Shown here piece after piece: positions 52,260-63,751 of a stretch of 64,000 nucleotides of DNA. The notes beneath the pieces were generated by a model, which saw only the letters and a list, made by a program, of their open reading frames with translations, was not told the DNA's origin and did no database searches. A program made the position numbers and the translations under genes. Source of the stretch: Chondrilla cf. caribensis (lineage: Eukaryota > Porifera > Demospongiae > Chondrillida > Chondrillidae); NCBI GenBank assembly GCA_964020155.1, contig OZ026555.1, positions 2,965,282 through 3,029,281 of the forward strand, given 5' to 3'. How positions within the stretch are numbered: position 1 is the first letter of the stretch; each line of letters starts with the position of its first letter.

Positions 52260-53650
52260 CCATAAACTTCCCTTCAAATTCAACGGTGCCTATAGCAGCA
52301 CCCGAAAGCCTCCTTCCTTCGATCTGTGGTGATTTGTATCCCTGGTTCACTGAACATTCTGCTGGCTTCATCTGCCTTTGTTTTCTTCACCAAGAGCCAA
52401 GATTTACTAGCCTTGGGATAGTATCCATATCCCAGACCTATACTGATCAGTTGGTCCCACCAGCTGCGTACGTCTGCCAGTGATTCTCCACCTGTTGCAT
52501 CATTTGCAAACCACGCCTGTTTAATTCCTGTTGGTTGTAGCTTTCGTATGTAGTAGTGGCATTATGGCAACAGCGTACATATTCATGGCCGGGGGGTCAG
52601 CTTGTGTTGTTCCTACATTAGATATCAACATCTCTCTGCCAACATATAATCCTGATGCTCCACAATATCTAGTCTGAAGTACTGTTGCTAAGGCAGGGCA
52701 GAGTACTTTAATGTTGTGTAAGGCTGCTCTTTGGTTAAGAAGATTAAATGCATTCTCGGCGTCTACCAAAAGGAGAGCATCGGTGTTCTCATTGTCATAG
52801 ATGTGATGCATGGCGTGGATTGCTGCCTCAATCCCCATTGTCGTGTGCCTGCAGCAAGCTGGATGTCATTGCTGGTGACTTCAAGAATTGCCTACCCAAT
52901 GATTCTCCACGCACCTCACAGATTTCTATAGGGCGCACACCTGTTCTTTTAATTAGCGATATCAGTCTACAATTAAGCCACATAAGCTTGTAGATTGTTA
53001 AAGTCCAAAACCTCTGTGCATAGGCGCTTTGCTACGAGGGCCAAGGTATTGCATAGACCATCTGATGTGGTGCCGAAGGAGGTGCATATTCGCCACCACC
53101 CCTGTGTGCCAAGGGCTGATGGTCCAGCCCCTCCCTGAGTCCGCAATGCTGCCTGACGTATGAGTAGACCATTCAGGTGTTCAAAGAGTACAGGGTGGAA
53201 TCAGGTGTCATCTGAGTCGTCATTTGTCAGTAAAACATCAGACAGTGGTGTCTTTCTGGGTGTTTTTTTTCAGGACATCTAGTACTGATTCATCGTCATC
53301 TATCTTCGCATTCAGTGAAAGAATACTATCTTCATAGTCTTCATGGGTTTGCAAGTAATCGTTGGGCAGCCTTAAACCTACCTGCAAAGACCAGTTTTGC
53401 AAATGTTTAGCTAAACTTGTCTGCTCCCATTTTTGTGTAGCAGAGGATGTTGTCAAATGTTACTGGATCACTTGACCCTCTTGAACGAGTTCGGATATAT
53501 TACCTGCTTTCCATGACTTAAGACGACGCTTTAGGCAGTGAATGTGATCTTTTGTCCTAGAGCATGTGTGAACATGGATTCTAACGAAGAGCTCTCTGCA
53601 AAAACAACAAAGAGCCGTGCCAGTTCGTTAACGAACTCCCTACCTACTGT
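52260..53650 (-). pseudogene. Decayed retroelement reverse transcriptase (right arm)
   Basis: Exact mirror of 46,200-47,590 with the same frame breaks and the same damaged F-A-N-D box. Both arms were therefore copied after the element had died. Confidence 0.75.
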
Positions 53651-54208
53651 GTCTGATGGTAACTGAAAGATGTTTTTCCGTCAATGCACAATCTTTTGGT
53701 AGGCTATTTTTATTGATTGGGGGACATATTCACCATCTACGTCACCCCAGATGAGGTGGTTGTCAACATTGCACACGCTCTCACCTTGGATGGTTTGTAT
53801 CTCTCTGTCTCAGATCTGTCATCATATCGGTCACTTCCTCCTGACCTGATTGACCAGTGTGAAAAGATACAACACGTACCGTATAGACACTGGTCACTAT
53901 GAAACCTAATATTAACCATATCCCTTTCGGTTGGGGTACAGCAGGTTTAATTGGGCTGCACTCTCATTACCAATTGGACAAAGTGTCGGCATCTCTGCTG
54001 TAGCCCAGGATATTGATAATTACATTATTATGGATATAGCCAGGTCAGCGCAGGGTGACACCAATACAACCAATATAAGGTGCCATTCGGAATGTATTAG
54101 TAGTACAGTAGTAATCAAATCAGTATTGAATAATAGGAATCAATTTAAACGTCATGCACTGTGGCTTACGCGTCACTATTAACTAACTTAAAGCTATTCT
54201 TCGCCGAA

Positions 54209-54278
54209 ATGACTACCAAGAAGAGAGATGAACAAGAACGTTTCACGTATAAAGATTTAGTGGAAGTTACATCATTTG
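54209..54278 (+). pseudogene. Ankyrin gene exon 1 (right arm, orphaned)
   Basis: It carries the same 70-bp exon (MTTKKRDEQERFTYKDL) and donor GTAAGT as the left arm. The intron runs into the N gap at 54,314, and exon 2 is not found after it. It is either truncated or lost in the gap. Confidence 0.8.
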
Positions 54279-54313
54279 GTAAGTATAGGTCGTGTGTATT
54301 ATAATAAGTTGAC

Positions 54314-54513
54314 NNNNNNNNNNNNNNNNNNNNNNNNNNNNNNNNNNNNNNNNNNNNNNNNNNNNNNNNNNNNNNNNNNNNNNNNNNNNNNNNNNNNNNN
54401 NNNNNNNNNNNNNNNNNNNNNNNNNNNNNNNNNNNNNNNNNNNNNNNNNNNNNNNNNNNNNNNNNNNNNNNNNNNNNNNNNNNNNNNNNNNNNNNNNNNN
54501 NNNNNNNNNNNNN
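54314..54513. other. Assembly gap (200 N)
   Basis: An unresolved stretch shown as 200 N, probably of nominal length. It falls where the right palindrome arm stops matching the left and CA repeats begin. The order and orientation on its right side are therefore less secure. Confidence 0.98.
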
Positions 54514-54549
54514 CACACACATACTCACACATGCTACCAACACACACAT

Positions 54550-54629
<80 letters not shown>

Positions 54630-54657
54630 GCACGTACATGCAAAAACATTATGCTAC

Positions 54658-54690
<33 letters not shown>
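54514..54690 (+). repeat. (CA)n microsatellite after the gap
   Basis: A long CA tract with two short unique insertions (ATGCTACCAACACAC, CGTACATGCAAAAAC). Confidence 0.95.
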
Positions 54691-54723
54691 AGCCCACTAA
54701 AAAATATACAATACACACAAGTA

Positions 54724-54777
54724 GCTGTAGACACTAAAATTGTAGTGTTTCGGCCTTCAGAGCCTCGTCAGTACAGC
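54724..54777 (-). ncRNA. Type-I hammerhead self-cleaving ribozyme, second copy
   Basis: On the minus strand: GCTGTA; CTGACGA; stem II GGCT/GGCC with a CTGAA loop; GAAA; stem III CACTA/TAGTG with a CAATTT loop; GTC; TACAGC. Compared with 37,815-37,868 the changes fall mainly in loops, and stem III gains a pair, while the core and stem I are unchanged. Cleavage is expected between 54,730 and 54,729. The flanks (TATACACACAAG-type sequence and ATTAATATT) match those of the first copy. Confidence 0.85.
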
Positions 54778-54867
54778 ATTAATATTTTCACACAAGTGTA
54801 CACGCTGGTACACACGCACACACACAAACATCAATATCACAATACTGTAGTATGTCTATACTCTGTG

Positions 54868-54869
54868 TA

Positions 54870-54919
<50 letters not shown>

Positions 54920-55067
54920 TAAACTGTCGCAAATACACACATCCAAACATGTGAAATGATTGTGATTACAATAACTACAAAAAGTAAATTCCAACACAGC
55001 ACTGACTTTTTCAGGGCACGCACACACAAACAGACTCACATACTCACACATGCTACCAACACACACA

Positions 55068-55132
<65 letters not shown>

Positions 55133-55221
55133 ACACTCACGCACACACACACACACACACACTCACGCACACACACACACACACACACTCACGCACACAC
55201 ACACACGCACGCACGCACACA
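54868..55221 (+). repeat. (CA)n tracts
   Basis: CA tracts at 54,868-54,916 and about 55,058-55,221, separated by the unique segments also seen at 37.9-38.1 kb. Confidence 0.95.
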
Positions 55222-55597
55222 CAAATGTGCGAATGTGCAGAATCACAGATTTGCCACTCCTTATATACCCGCTGGACACTTCGAATTTCGCGCCATAATG
55301 ACGTCAGAATATTGATCGATAGTCACTGCGTTGCCGTGTTGGCGAATACGTTATAAGATCATCGGAACGCATAACAAACGCGATCGAAAATTACATCGTA
55401 ACATCCGAATACAACTCGATACAGCAGTTTGAAATACATCATCGCAATCAGTACAGGAAAAGAAAAGCGAATAAAAAGGTAAAGTGACCCCGAACTGCCG
55501 ACGGGGTCTGTTATTCCGTGTTTTCTGACTTGTCCATACATTTGAATAGAGCAATAGAGGTAGAATAAACAAACGAATGCAATGTAAAATTTCATAT
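55222..55597. promoter_or_regulatory. Promoter-like block C, fused to ankyrin fragment
   Basis: Third copy of the E2F/CRE block (TTTCGCGCC; TGACGTCA at 55,299-55,306). It ends at ATTTCATATG like block A, but continues into the ankyrin fragment instead of KDM7. The short plus-strand ATG seen in block A is changed to ATA here. Confidence 0.5.
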
Positions 55598-55651
55598 GGA
55601 GCGTGTATGAATTTTCCCGACCCTTATAGCCACGCTGGCTTCGATCTAGAC
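55598..55651 (+). pseudogene. 54-bp ankyrin gene fragment
   Basis: GGAGCGTGTATGAATTTTCC to TTCGATCTAGAC matches the ankyrin exon 2 region (inverse of about 45,315-45,368). It joins directly to the upstream flank of the kelch exon (ACTGGGACACTCATT). Confidence 0.8.
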
Positions 55652-55693
55652 ACTGGGACACTCATTATATATATTTTGTCTGTCTAAATGTAG

Positions 55694-56661
55694 CTCTTAG
55701 AAGAACAGAAGGTGATCTTGAGTAACAACGACTGGAGGGAGGAGTCAGATATACCTGAAGGAATGACACGACCAACAGCAGTTTGCTTAAACCAGAAGAT
55801 ATATGTTGGAGATAGATGGATGCCCGAGAGCTGTCGAAAATATTTGTATGTTTTTGATATTTCCAATCGAAAGTGGTCCACACTGCGATTTCATAATTTG
55901 TGTGCAATGTGGGGATGCACACTAGCAACCACAAAAAACCTGGTGCACACACTAGGTGGTGAAGTGAGGAATGATGATGAATTAGAATTGTATTCGAATA
56001 ATGTGTTTACTTTGGATGGTAATATTTAAGGTGGTTTAATACACTCCCACCATTGAACGTAGGAAGGATTTGGGCAGCATCAACATCTTTTGAAGATGTC
56101 ATTGTTATTGCAGGTGGTAGGTTTGCGAAAGGCCAGCTGTCATCCGTAGAAGTGTTGAACAGTTCTACTTCCTCCTCCACATGGTGGACAATAAGCGATC
56201 TTCCCATGAGGTCGTCTTTGGTGCAGTGTACAGCAACACTCAACCAACTTTTTATTGGATTTGGTGCTCGTACTAGAACGGTTTACACAGCCAAGCTTGA
56301 TGCAATAAAAGAGTACCCTAATTGTGTTGACGATTTGGAATCTGGTTCAGGCTTTTGGCAGTCCCTTCCTGTACTACCACTCAAGTTCTGTGGATTAGTG
56401 ACAATAAATAATTGTGTTGTTATTATGGGTGGCACTGATGAAGATGACAAACCAGATTCATTAGTTTACTTATATGACCACTGCAAGCAAAGGTGGGCTA
56501 AGGTGTCTGAAATGAACAGAAATAGAGATAGCCCAGCTGTTGTAGCTTGTATTTCCGAGAATTGCAATCAGGAATTGTTTGTGATAGGTGGCGATGGTGC
56601 TAATACTTTTGTAGAATCATTTAAAAATGACCTAATTATACATTTATTGCTTTCAGACTGA
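55694..56661 (+). pseudogene. Kelch-repeat exon, right arm copy with frameshift
   Basis: Mirror of the left-arm kelch exon. An extra AT in GGTAATATTTAAGG (left arm GGTAATTTAAGG, about 56,025) shifts the frame and ends it after about 110 codons. A second open part (56,053-56,661) continues the remaining blades. The end differs (FVESFKND instead of FVESFEMM). As it stands, this copy cannot encode the full propeller. Confidence 0.85.
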
Positions 56662-57329
56662 TCTCATTTCTGTTAACTGTGTGATTTCAACTACAATATC
56701 CACTTTATGATATGTATTAAGGATTAATCTTTTTTATTGCCATGTTTCAAATTGATCTGTTTGTCTTATCATTATTGCTTCATGTATCTATTTGTAGGCA
56801 GCAAACTCTAATAATATGAATTATCAAAAACGAATTTATGCATATTTAATAGCTGTTATTTCAAGTCGAATGAACCACACATTACTGTGAGAAGTTGTGG
56901 GACTGATAAATCCAATCAATGGTAAAGGTCAAATCAAATCACACTTTAATTCTGTGAACCTACTGCATGACTGTTCTACTTTAGCACCAATGATAATTAT
57001 CAAGTATAAGATATAAATATTGATAATATCATTCTATTAATAATAAAAATATTATTATATAGAGTATTTTTGCACGGGATCTTTCCAATGACTCAGTGTA
57101 TGTACATTTGAATATGGTTCAAATTTGATAGTGCAACAGCTAATGGTTATTGGTCTGCAGGTGGGAATAATGGAAGACCAGAGGCATAGGTACTTTTCTA
57201 CATTGATCAATGCTAGTATAATTATTATAATATAATACTACTACTACTACTACTAATAATAATAATACAATAATCATACAATAGAATAAGGATAATGATA
57301 ATAATACACTTGAAGGAAATATTAAACTA

Positions 57330-57647
57330 CATGATGCGTGGGCGTTTTCTTTGATGTCGAGTTTATAACTCACAAATACACCTCGTTAATATTCACGAGG
57401 TGTATAAGTTCTCTGTAACAAGTAGATCAAGTTTATGTGCTCACATGAGCTTGAAAATGGAAACATCGACCGTCGAATTCGAACGTATCGATGTCAAATT
57501 AAACCCTTCTTCAAACCAAGCTATCAAGGAAATGAAATTTCCACAGAATACTATCACATTGATAGATCGAGAACGGCTAGAAGTTCACTGAATAGGGACG
57601 ATCGGCACCTACTAGAGACATTTGGGTCAGGTATCTAGTAGATAGAG
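57330..57647. repeat. Copy of the interspersed repeat family (single unit)
   Basis: It starts CATGATGCGTGGGCGTTTTC and contains the palindrome ATACACCTCGTTAATATTCA, then CGAATTCGAACGTATCGATG. It ends TTTGGGTCAGGTATCTAGTA. The same order occurs at 28,805-29,345 in KDM7 copy 2. It also contains the empty target site of the 2.2-kb element (57,555-57,565). Confidence 0.7.
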
Positions 57648-57744
57648 ATGGGGAGCAGTTACTGGTAGCGGCTGGTAGCAGAGTCCTTGTAAGTTGTAGC
57701 AGAAAACCTTCCCCAACTAGTTTGAGGTTATTGTAATTCTACAG
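57648..57744 (+). pseudogene. IFT122: Fragment of IFT122 exon 2 and intron, right arm
   Basis: ATGGGGAGCAGTTACTGGTA through the donor and intron to TTGTAATTCTACAG duplicates 58,527-58,623 of the real gene with two or three differences. It lies only 0.8 kb upstream of the original and in the same direction. Confidence 0.88.
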
Positions 57745-58500
57745 ATTCAGTGGTTGAAGGTTAGGTTCAATCTCAGCTCCGTGAGAACCGTCTGTCAATA
57801 GGTCGGCAGTCAAATCACGTATCTTGTCGTGTCTGATGTTGAGAATTAAAGACACCATTAATTTTGGGCAACTGAGGGAGAGGTCCGCTGTGAATACCGA
57901 GCCACAGATGCATGTACTAGATCAATAGAAGTACACATATTCGTATTATCAGGATAATCGTGGTTCAATTGAGCTACGATGCATCGAAAGCACCATTTTG
58001 ATATGCACTGTGGAGTAGATAGACCAGGGTCTATGGGTAGACTATCTACGGTCCGAGACCAAAATTATTTTAGTATCCGAATGGGATCCTTATTATGCGT
58101 TGTTTTGGTTCGGCGCCATGGCACCAGTGTAGCAGCAGGCCGTGATGAGGGTAGTCCCTGTATGGCGAGATCACGTTAGTGATCCCAACACAACAACTTC
58201 CCACAGGTAAAACGTTGCGTACCTTGAGCTCATGTAGCTAAGGTTTCACGGCTAGTACCCACAGTCTGCTCGTTTAGTGTGCCAGATTTCCTTTACTTAT
58301 GTGAAGTAAATCAAGTCTTGTCAATAGAAGTAGTGTAATGTTATTTGATGTCGTCACCAAATGATCCATCTAATTGTTATTGACCGTATTATGATGATTA
58401 TTGTAAATACATTTCCAATGAACATGTTTTACTTGAATCTTCCGATAGATTCGCATGTATCGTCTATTTTACTATATTCCTTCATGCTTTTCTCATGTAG
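57745..58500. other. Outer end of the right arm and region upstream of IFT122 exon 2
   Basis: To 58,258 it mirrors 39,306-39,826. It contains an open frame at 57,979-58,179 repeated in the left arm, but no recognisable protein. From 58,259 to 58,500 the sequence is unique. The first coding exon of IFT122 was looked for here and not found. Confidence 0.45.
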
Positions 58501-61500
58501 CATCTACAGCTTAGCTTTCAGCCCCAATGGGGAGCAGTTACTGGTAGCGGCTGGTAGCAGAGTCCTTGTAAGTTGTAGCAGAAAACCTTCCCCAACTAGT
58601 TTGAGTTTATTGTAATTCTTCAGGTTTACGACGGGAGCGACGGCAAGGTTATTCAGACCTTGAAAGGCCACAAGGATGTTGTTTACTGTGTTTCGTATGC
58701 TCTGAATGGTATGTAACGACAAGTTGGAAGTATATTTCCTGGTGTTCATGTTATATTCTATCATCAAAGGTGAACTATTTGCTTCTGGTGGAGCGGACAA
58801 ATCAGTAATTTTGTGGAAAAACAACCTGGAAGGAATATTGAAATATATGTACGTTGGTAGATGTACTCATTTGTTAGACTAAAGGTAATACAAAGACCTA
58901 AGACAATCTGTTTGGTTTATGAGAATACCCTTAATACCCCTTTTACACAGCCTACAAAGCTTTGCACATACATTGAATTCTTATTAATCCACTGCAATTT
59001 GTTTCCAAAAATATGGTGGAAAAATGAGTTTGGCAGATTAACTGGATATTCATTGCAGTTACGAAGTGCAATTTTCCGGACTACATTAATTTTGTCTATA
59101 TTCTTTGCAGGCACACAGATGCTGTTCAATGTTTGGCATTCAATCCAGTCTCACATCACCTCTTGAGCTGTGCATTGACTGAACTAGGTATGTATGTATG
59201 TATACACATAATGATCTTGCAGTCCGACATCTTTCCAACATCACCCTTGGTTCCTCACTTCCCTGTCATTATAACCAGTTTGCTGTTGTAACCAATACAA
59301 TCACTGTGTGTGTGGATACATCTGTGCTCACAAGACATGTTGCTATATAGAGACTGTCCTTGTGAAAAGTGCTGTTGTAAATTGGCCCGACCATAATTAT
59401 GTGATATAAAAATTTGATTAGTAATCATACATATGTGTGTACTTATGTACAGTGTGACTTATGTGTGTTGACCTATTGTGTGGTGTTGGTAATAAAGACA
59501 TAGAATGTATTTTATTTAGCTATTTGGTCCTCTGAACAAAAAGCTGTTAATAAGTGCAAGATACAAGCCAAACCAACTTCCTGCAGGTAAACTTGATACA
59601 CATAAGAACATTGACATATGGTGCTTGGTTCCAGGTTATTGATAATGTAGTGTTTTTGATGAGGATAGTATTACTGTTTTCTGTAATGTCATGTGTATTT
59701 GAATATTTGATACTATGCGTACCTATGTACCTATGTGTCTCATCTTTGTATTTATAGTTGGACAAGTGATGGACAGTACTTTGCTGTGGGTTTGCAAAGT
59801 GGTCATATCACCATCCGAAATAAGGTGTGTGAAAGCATCTTTCGGACTAGGTTATGTCAGTGTGTACTTATATGTCTAGAAAAAGTGTGTAGATAGAGAC
59901 TAATAATTAAGGATTTTATTAATATTTGTTTGTACATATGATATTCTGTAAGAGGCCTTCCACTGCAATGTGTGTACATATTTAGGCAGTTGAAGAAAAG
60001 TTCAGGATTGAGCCTCCTGGTGCCAGCCCTGTGTGGAGCCTACTTTGGAACCCTACCAAGTGTGTTGTGTAGTGATACATGTCATTTCTGTATTACTTAC
60101 ATAATGTTGAACGATTCACTCCCATTGTAGAGATGAATCATATGACATACTTTGTGTTTGTGATTGGAGCCAGAAACTCTCTTTCTACCAGCTGACTGGG
60201 AAACAGGTGGGTTATTCAGCACGTGTGTATTTAGAAAAATGAGTTTATGTGTGTACGTACATCTGTATACCCTGCTAATTGCCAGCCCTGTCATATTTCA
60301 TATTAATGCATAATTCTTCTTATTGTAATACTATGTGTGTGGGCACATGGATTAATCACTGGTTACTACACGCCTACCAAGAGAGTATCATATTTACTGC
60401 TCTCATCCTCAGGCACTTCACACCCTTGGGTCTCGTACAGTAAATACGATACTCCCAAGGATAGGCATGTACGTGTAACTAGTCTCACACCAATAATTAT
60501 TGCCAGTAAATGCTCCAGAAAGGTGCAGGTTAATTGTATTGTGATTCTTCCTCTGTGTCTAGCTCAAGTTCTTACCCACTTCCTTCGGAAAGGGTACCTA
60601 TGAAACGTGCCTCTGCAGCTGGTAGTTTACCAAAAACATCTCACTCCAGGAAAATGTTGCCAAAAGCAACCCATTTCGATTTCAACTGGACAGATGATGA
60701 TTTCGAAGAGCTTCAACATGGGGGGTTGTGCCTGAAAACACCACCATGGACACAAGCAAACGTCTTAAACTCTTTAATGAATGAGCAGAAGAAAGGAACA
60801 AACACTGCCCTTCTGATCAACAGGTGCTCGTTGGAGATCTTTGAAATCATCGTCTGTCATTTCTGGACTTTACCTATGTAGTTGACTTTTACATAATATT
60901 ATGTTAGTAGTTTCGACTCTTCTCTTGTGTTACTATTATTAGTCACAAAGTTGCGTCTGATGATTGTTTCATAACACAGGGCACTCAGGTGGTTACTGCC
61001 TTAACTGCAGTGCTGCAAGGGCAGTACCAACCTTTGCTGCTTGGTGGGCTCTTTGATGTATGACATTATTGTGAGCAATAAAAGTGTTGGTTAGATCAAG
61101 TTTAACTTCAGTGGAGTAAGTAACTCAATTATTTCCACTTAAGCTCCAAGGCTTCAAGGAAGTGATTTGTTTTCCCAGTTTTTTGTGTCCTGGTTCATCC
61201 ATACTGTACCTCTGTATAGTGTATGTACTACATATGTACGTATTTCTATTAATGTTTTTCTTGAGCATTATTGTTGTTATACAATATACAGATATGTACA
61301 TATGTACATATAATAATGGTGCTTGTATGTCTGATCTGAAATAAAGCACTTTTTCGTGTGTAATATGTGTTTTCTGGCCATGATATCCATAATTATAAAT
61401 TTTCATTGTTGAAATTTTTAAAGATTGGCAAGGAGAGATTCCTGAACCACGATGCATGTTGCATCAGTCAGCACCTTGGAGGGGATTTCCTTCTTATTGG

Positions 61501-63513
61501 CGGCTCTAACAAGAAGGTAAAGCAAGCATAGTGATTACAAATATTGTACTGTAGCATTTTGCTTTCATTGGCTATTCTTATTTCAGCACTTTCTGTATGT
61601 TTGTTTGATGTTGTAGGTATCTTTGTACAACAGAGAGGGGATACTGCTTGGGCCTGTTGTTGATGTTGATTCTCTTGTATGGTGTGTTCAGCCAAGACCA
61701 GGACAAAATCACTTGGTACGTACTTACGTATATTTTATCAGTTTTTAGTAATGAAAAAGTGTGTGGGCGTGATGTGGGTGTGTATGGATACATTTGGGTG
61801 TTTATGTACATATACATTTATGTGTATATGTATTTGGGTATCATTTTCATTGAAACAACCAAGGCAATTATAACACGGACTTGAGGAAATTGAATCTGAA
61901 ATGAGTTTCTATGGGAAAGAGGCATCTTCATTTGTTTATTGATCTCATTGTACCTTAGTAGTTTACGATGCATGTTTGTCCTTATATATTACGCAGAACA
62001 GTGCTTTCAAAAATATCCACCTTAGCATTTGATTTCATAATGCTTCACTTATGCCATCTTTGTCATCGCATTCATGTGAACCTGGGGCGGAAATAGAGCT
62101 ATGTATTGTATACATATACATACGCTGGAATTGTTATCATGTAAACTCAGCTAACATTCAATGCACTTAACTATGTATTTTCATGTGTTGTATATAGGCA
62201 ATTGGATGTGATGATGGAACCTTGATTTTTGTTCATTTGATCTTCAATACAGTTCATGGACTGTACAAGGAAAGGTACTATTTTTTGTTATTATGTATTA
62301 CATATAATAATTATTATACATACATATATAAGGTACATACGTACATACGTATGTATATTATGCATGTATTCACTATATTCAGTTGGGATATATTGCTTGA
62401 ACTACATAATATTATACAGTATACGCATGTATGTACATACTTACTGTACATTCATGTATTGGTAGCTATGTATATGTAATACCTCCACCACCTTTCATCT
62501 GGGTGCATGGGAAATAGACAGATTAGATATTCCACAAAGCCAGAACCGAGGGGTCCCTCTAATCTGTCAATTTCCTATGTACCCTGCTGAAAGGTGGTAC
62601 AACTCACTTGTATCCCAGCAACTGTGAGAATGGGCACAGATTTGAAGTGCTCATCAATTAATACACAGTATTAGAAAGTATCTGAGTAAGCCTGTGAACA
62701 GATGTCTATAGAGCCTGATAGACCCCGGCTGTGTGTCTACAGGATATAGACACACAGCAGTGCCTTTGATTTCACCTTGTACTGGGATTCAGGTATGTAT
62801 GTATGTATGCCCAAGCATTGAGAAACTCACAGTTATTTTATCTGTCAGGTGATGAATTCATGCAGGAAATTTGATTCTTTATACATAACAGTCAGTTGTA
62901 ATCTTCATTTTACTTTTGCATGTGAGGATGTCATTGGTGTTAGTAGAGGATTGATGATGAATATGATTATAACAACTATCTAGTTGCCCAAATCCAAAAA
63001 AACATCAACTGAAATTCAGAATTTTGCCAAATATATGTACTTCATGCCAACATTTCCTGCTATTTGGCATATTACCCCTTTTCTGTGCAGATATGCCTAC
63101 AGAGAAAATATGACAGATGTAGTTGTCAAGCACCTCATAACAGATCAGAAAGGTGTGTATGATGACATGTACTCAAACTTTACCATCTCATACTCATTGT
63201 TTGCTATCAAGTTGTATTGGTGATACCTTCTGTATGTGCAGTCCGAATGAAGTGTAGAGACCTGGTCAAGAAAATAGCCATATATAAAAACAGATTAGCT
63301 GTGAGTAGCATTTAAATATTGTATATTAACAATTGACTGAGAGTCTTGTTGTTTGCGTTCAACCCCAAGGTTCAACTACAAGAAAGGATTGTCATTTATG
63401 AATTACATGGTTCTGAGAATAGTGATATGCAATACAGAGTGCGTGATAAAATCAATCAGAAGATAGACTGCACTCTTCTGGTGGTTTGTACCAATCATGT
63501 TGTACTTTGCCAG
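58501..63513 (+). CDS. IFT122: IFT122 (intraflagellar transport complex A), WD40 part, partial
   Basis: Fourteen exons join in phase: 58501-58567, 58624-58708, 58770-58848, 59111-59187, 59520-59586, 59758-59824, 59986-60059, 60131-60206, 61424-61516, 61617-61715, 62198-62274, 63091-63152, 63242-63300, 63370-63513. The protein follows vertebrate IFT122 closely: [133 protein letters not shown]. These form the first WD40 propeller and the start of the second. IFT122 is a core IFT-A subunit for retrograde transport and membrane-protein entry in cilia. Exon 1 is not found upstream, where a palindrome arm ends 243 bp away, and the 3' part lies beyond 64,000. Confidence 0.93.
60371..60466. repeat. 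Hairpin with CCTCAGGCA/CCCTTGGG core in IFT122 intron
   Basis: Arm CCTACCAAGAGAGTATCATA with TTTACTG pairs with CAGTAAATACGATACTCCCA, AGGATAGG. The apex TCCTCAGGCACTTCACACCC with TTGGG resembles the cores at 11.2 and 29.6 kb. Confidence 0.65.
60534..60881 (+). other. Unassigned open frame in IFT122 intron 9
   Basis: Up to 115 codons: a serine-rich start, basic [20 protein letters not shown], then acidic/aromatic [18 protein letters not shown]. The composition looks more like real protein than the microsatellite frames nearby. It is in the 1.2-kb intron between two IFT122 exons that join perfectly without it. It may be a transposon-derived fragment. I do not recognise a family. Confidence 0.3.
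62490..62597. repeat. Long hairpin in IFT122 intron
   Basis: CCACCTTTCATC, GCATGGGAAA, GACAGATTAGA pair with TCTAATCTGTC, TTTCCTATG, TGAAAGGTGG around an apex that contains GAACCGAGGGGTCCC. A second small hairpin (GGCTGTGTGTCTA/TAGACACACAGC) lies at about 62,728-62,758. Confidence 0.7.
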
Positions 63514-63681
63514 GTTAGTTTCATTACAGGTACTTACAGAAGTATCTATATGACACCAGGTGTTCATGTCTGTGCGTGTGTTAATCTGTTGTTCTTGGGT
63601 GGCTGTACATACGTGTTTGTGTGTGTGAGTGTTTGTTGTGTATCTGTGTGTGTGTGTGTGTGTGTGAGTGTTTGTTGTGTA

Positions 63682-63751
<70 letters not shown>

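Larger units (their letters stand above)
50245..58258. repeat. Right arm of large imperfect palindrome
   Basis: It is the mirror of 39,306-49,605 in inverse order, up to GGTTTCACGGCTAGTACC. It lacks the 2.2-kb element. The stretch 54,314-55,651 (gap, CA repeats, hammerhead, promoter-like block, ankyrin fragment) replaces left-arm 44,132-45,537, which carries ankyrin exon 2. Confidence 0.9.

Noticed and set aside
54166..54737. Open frames running through 54.3-54.5 kb
   Set aside because: They cross the 200-N gap and are not evidence of coding.
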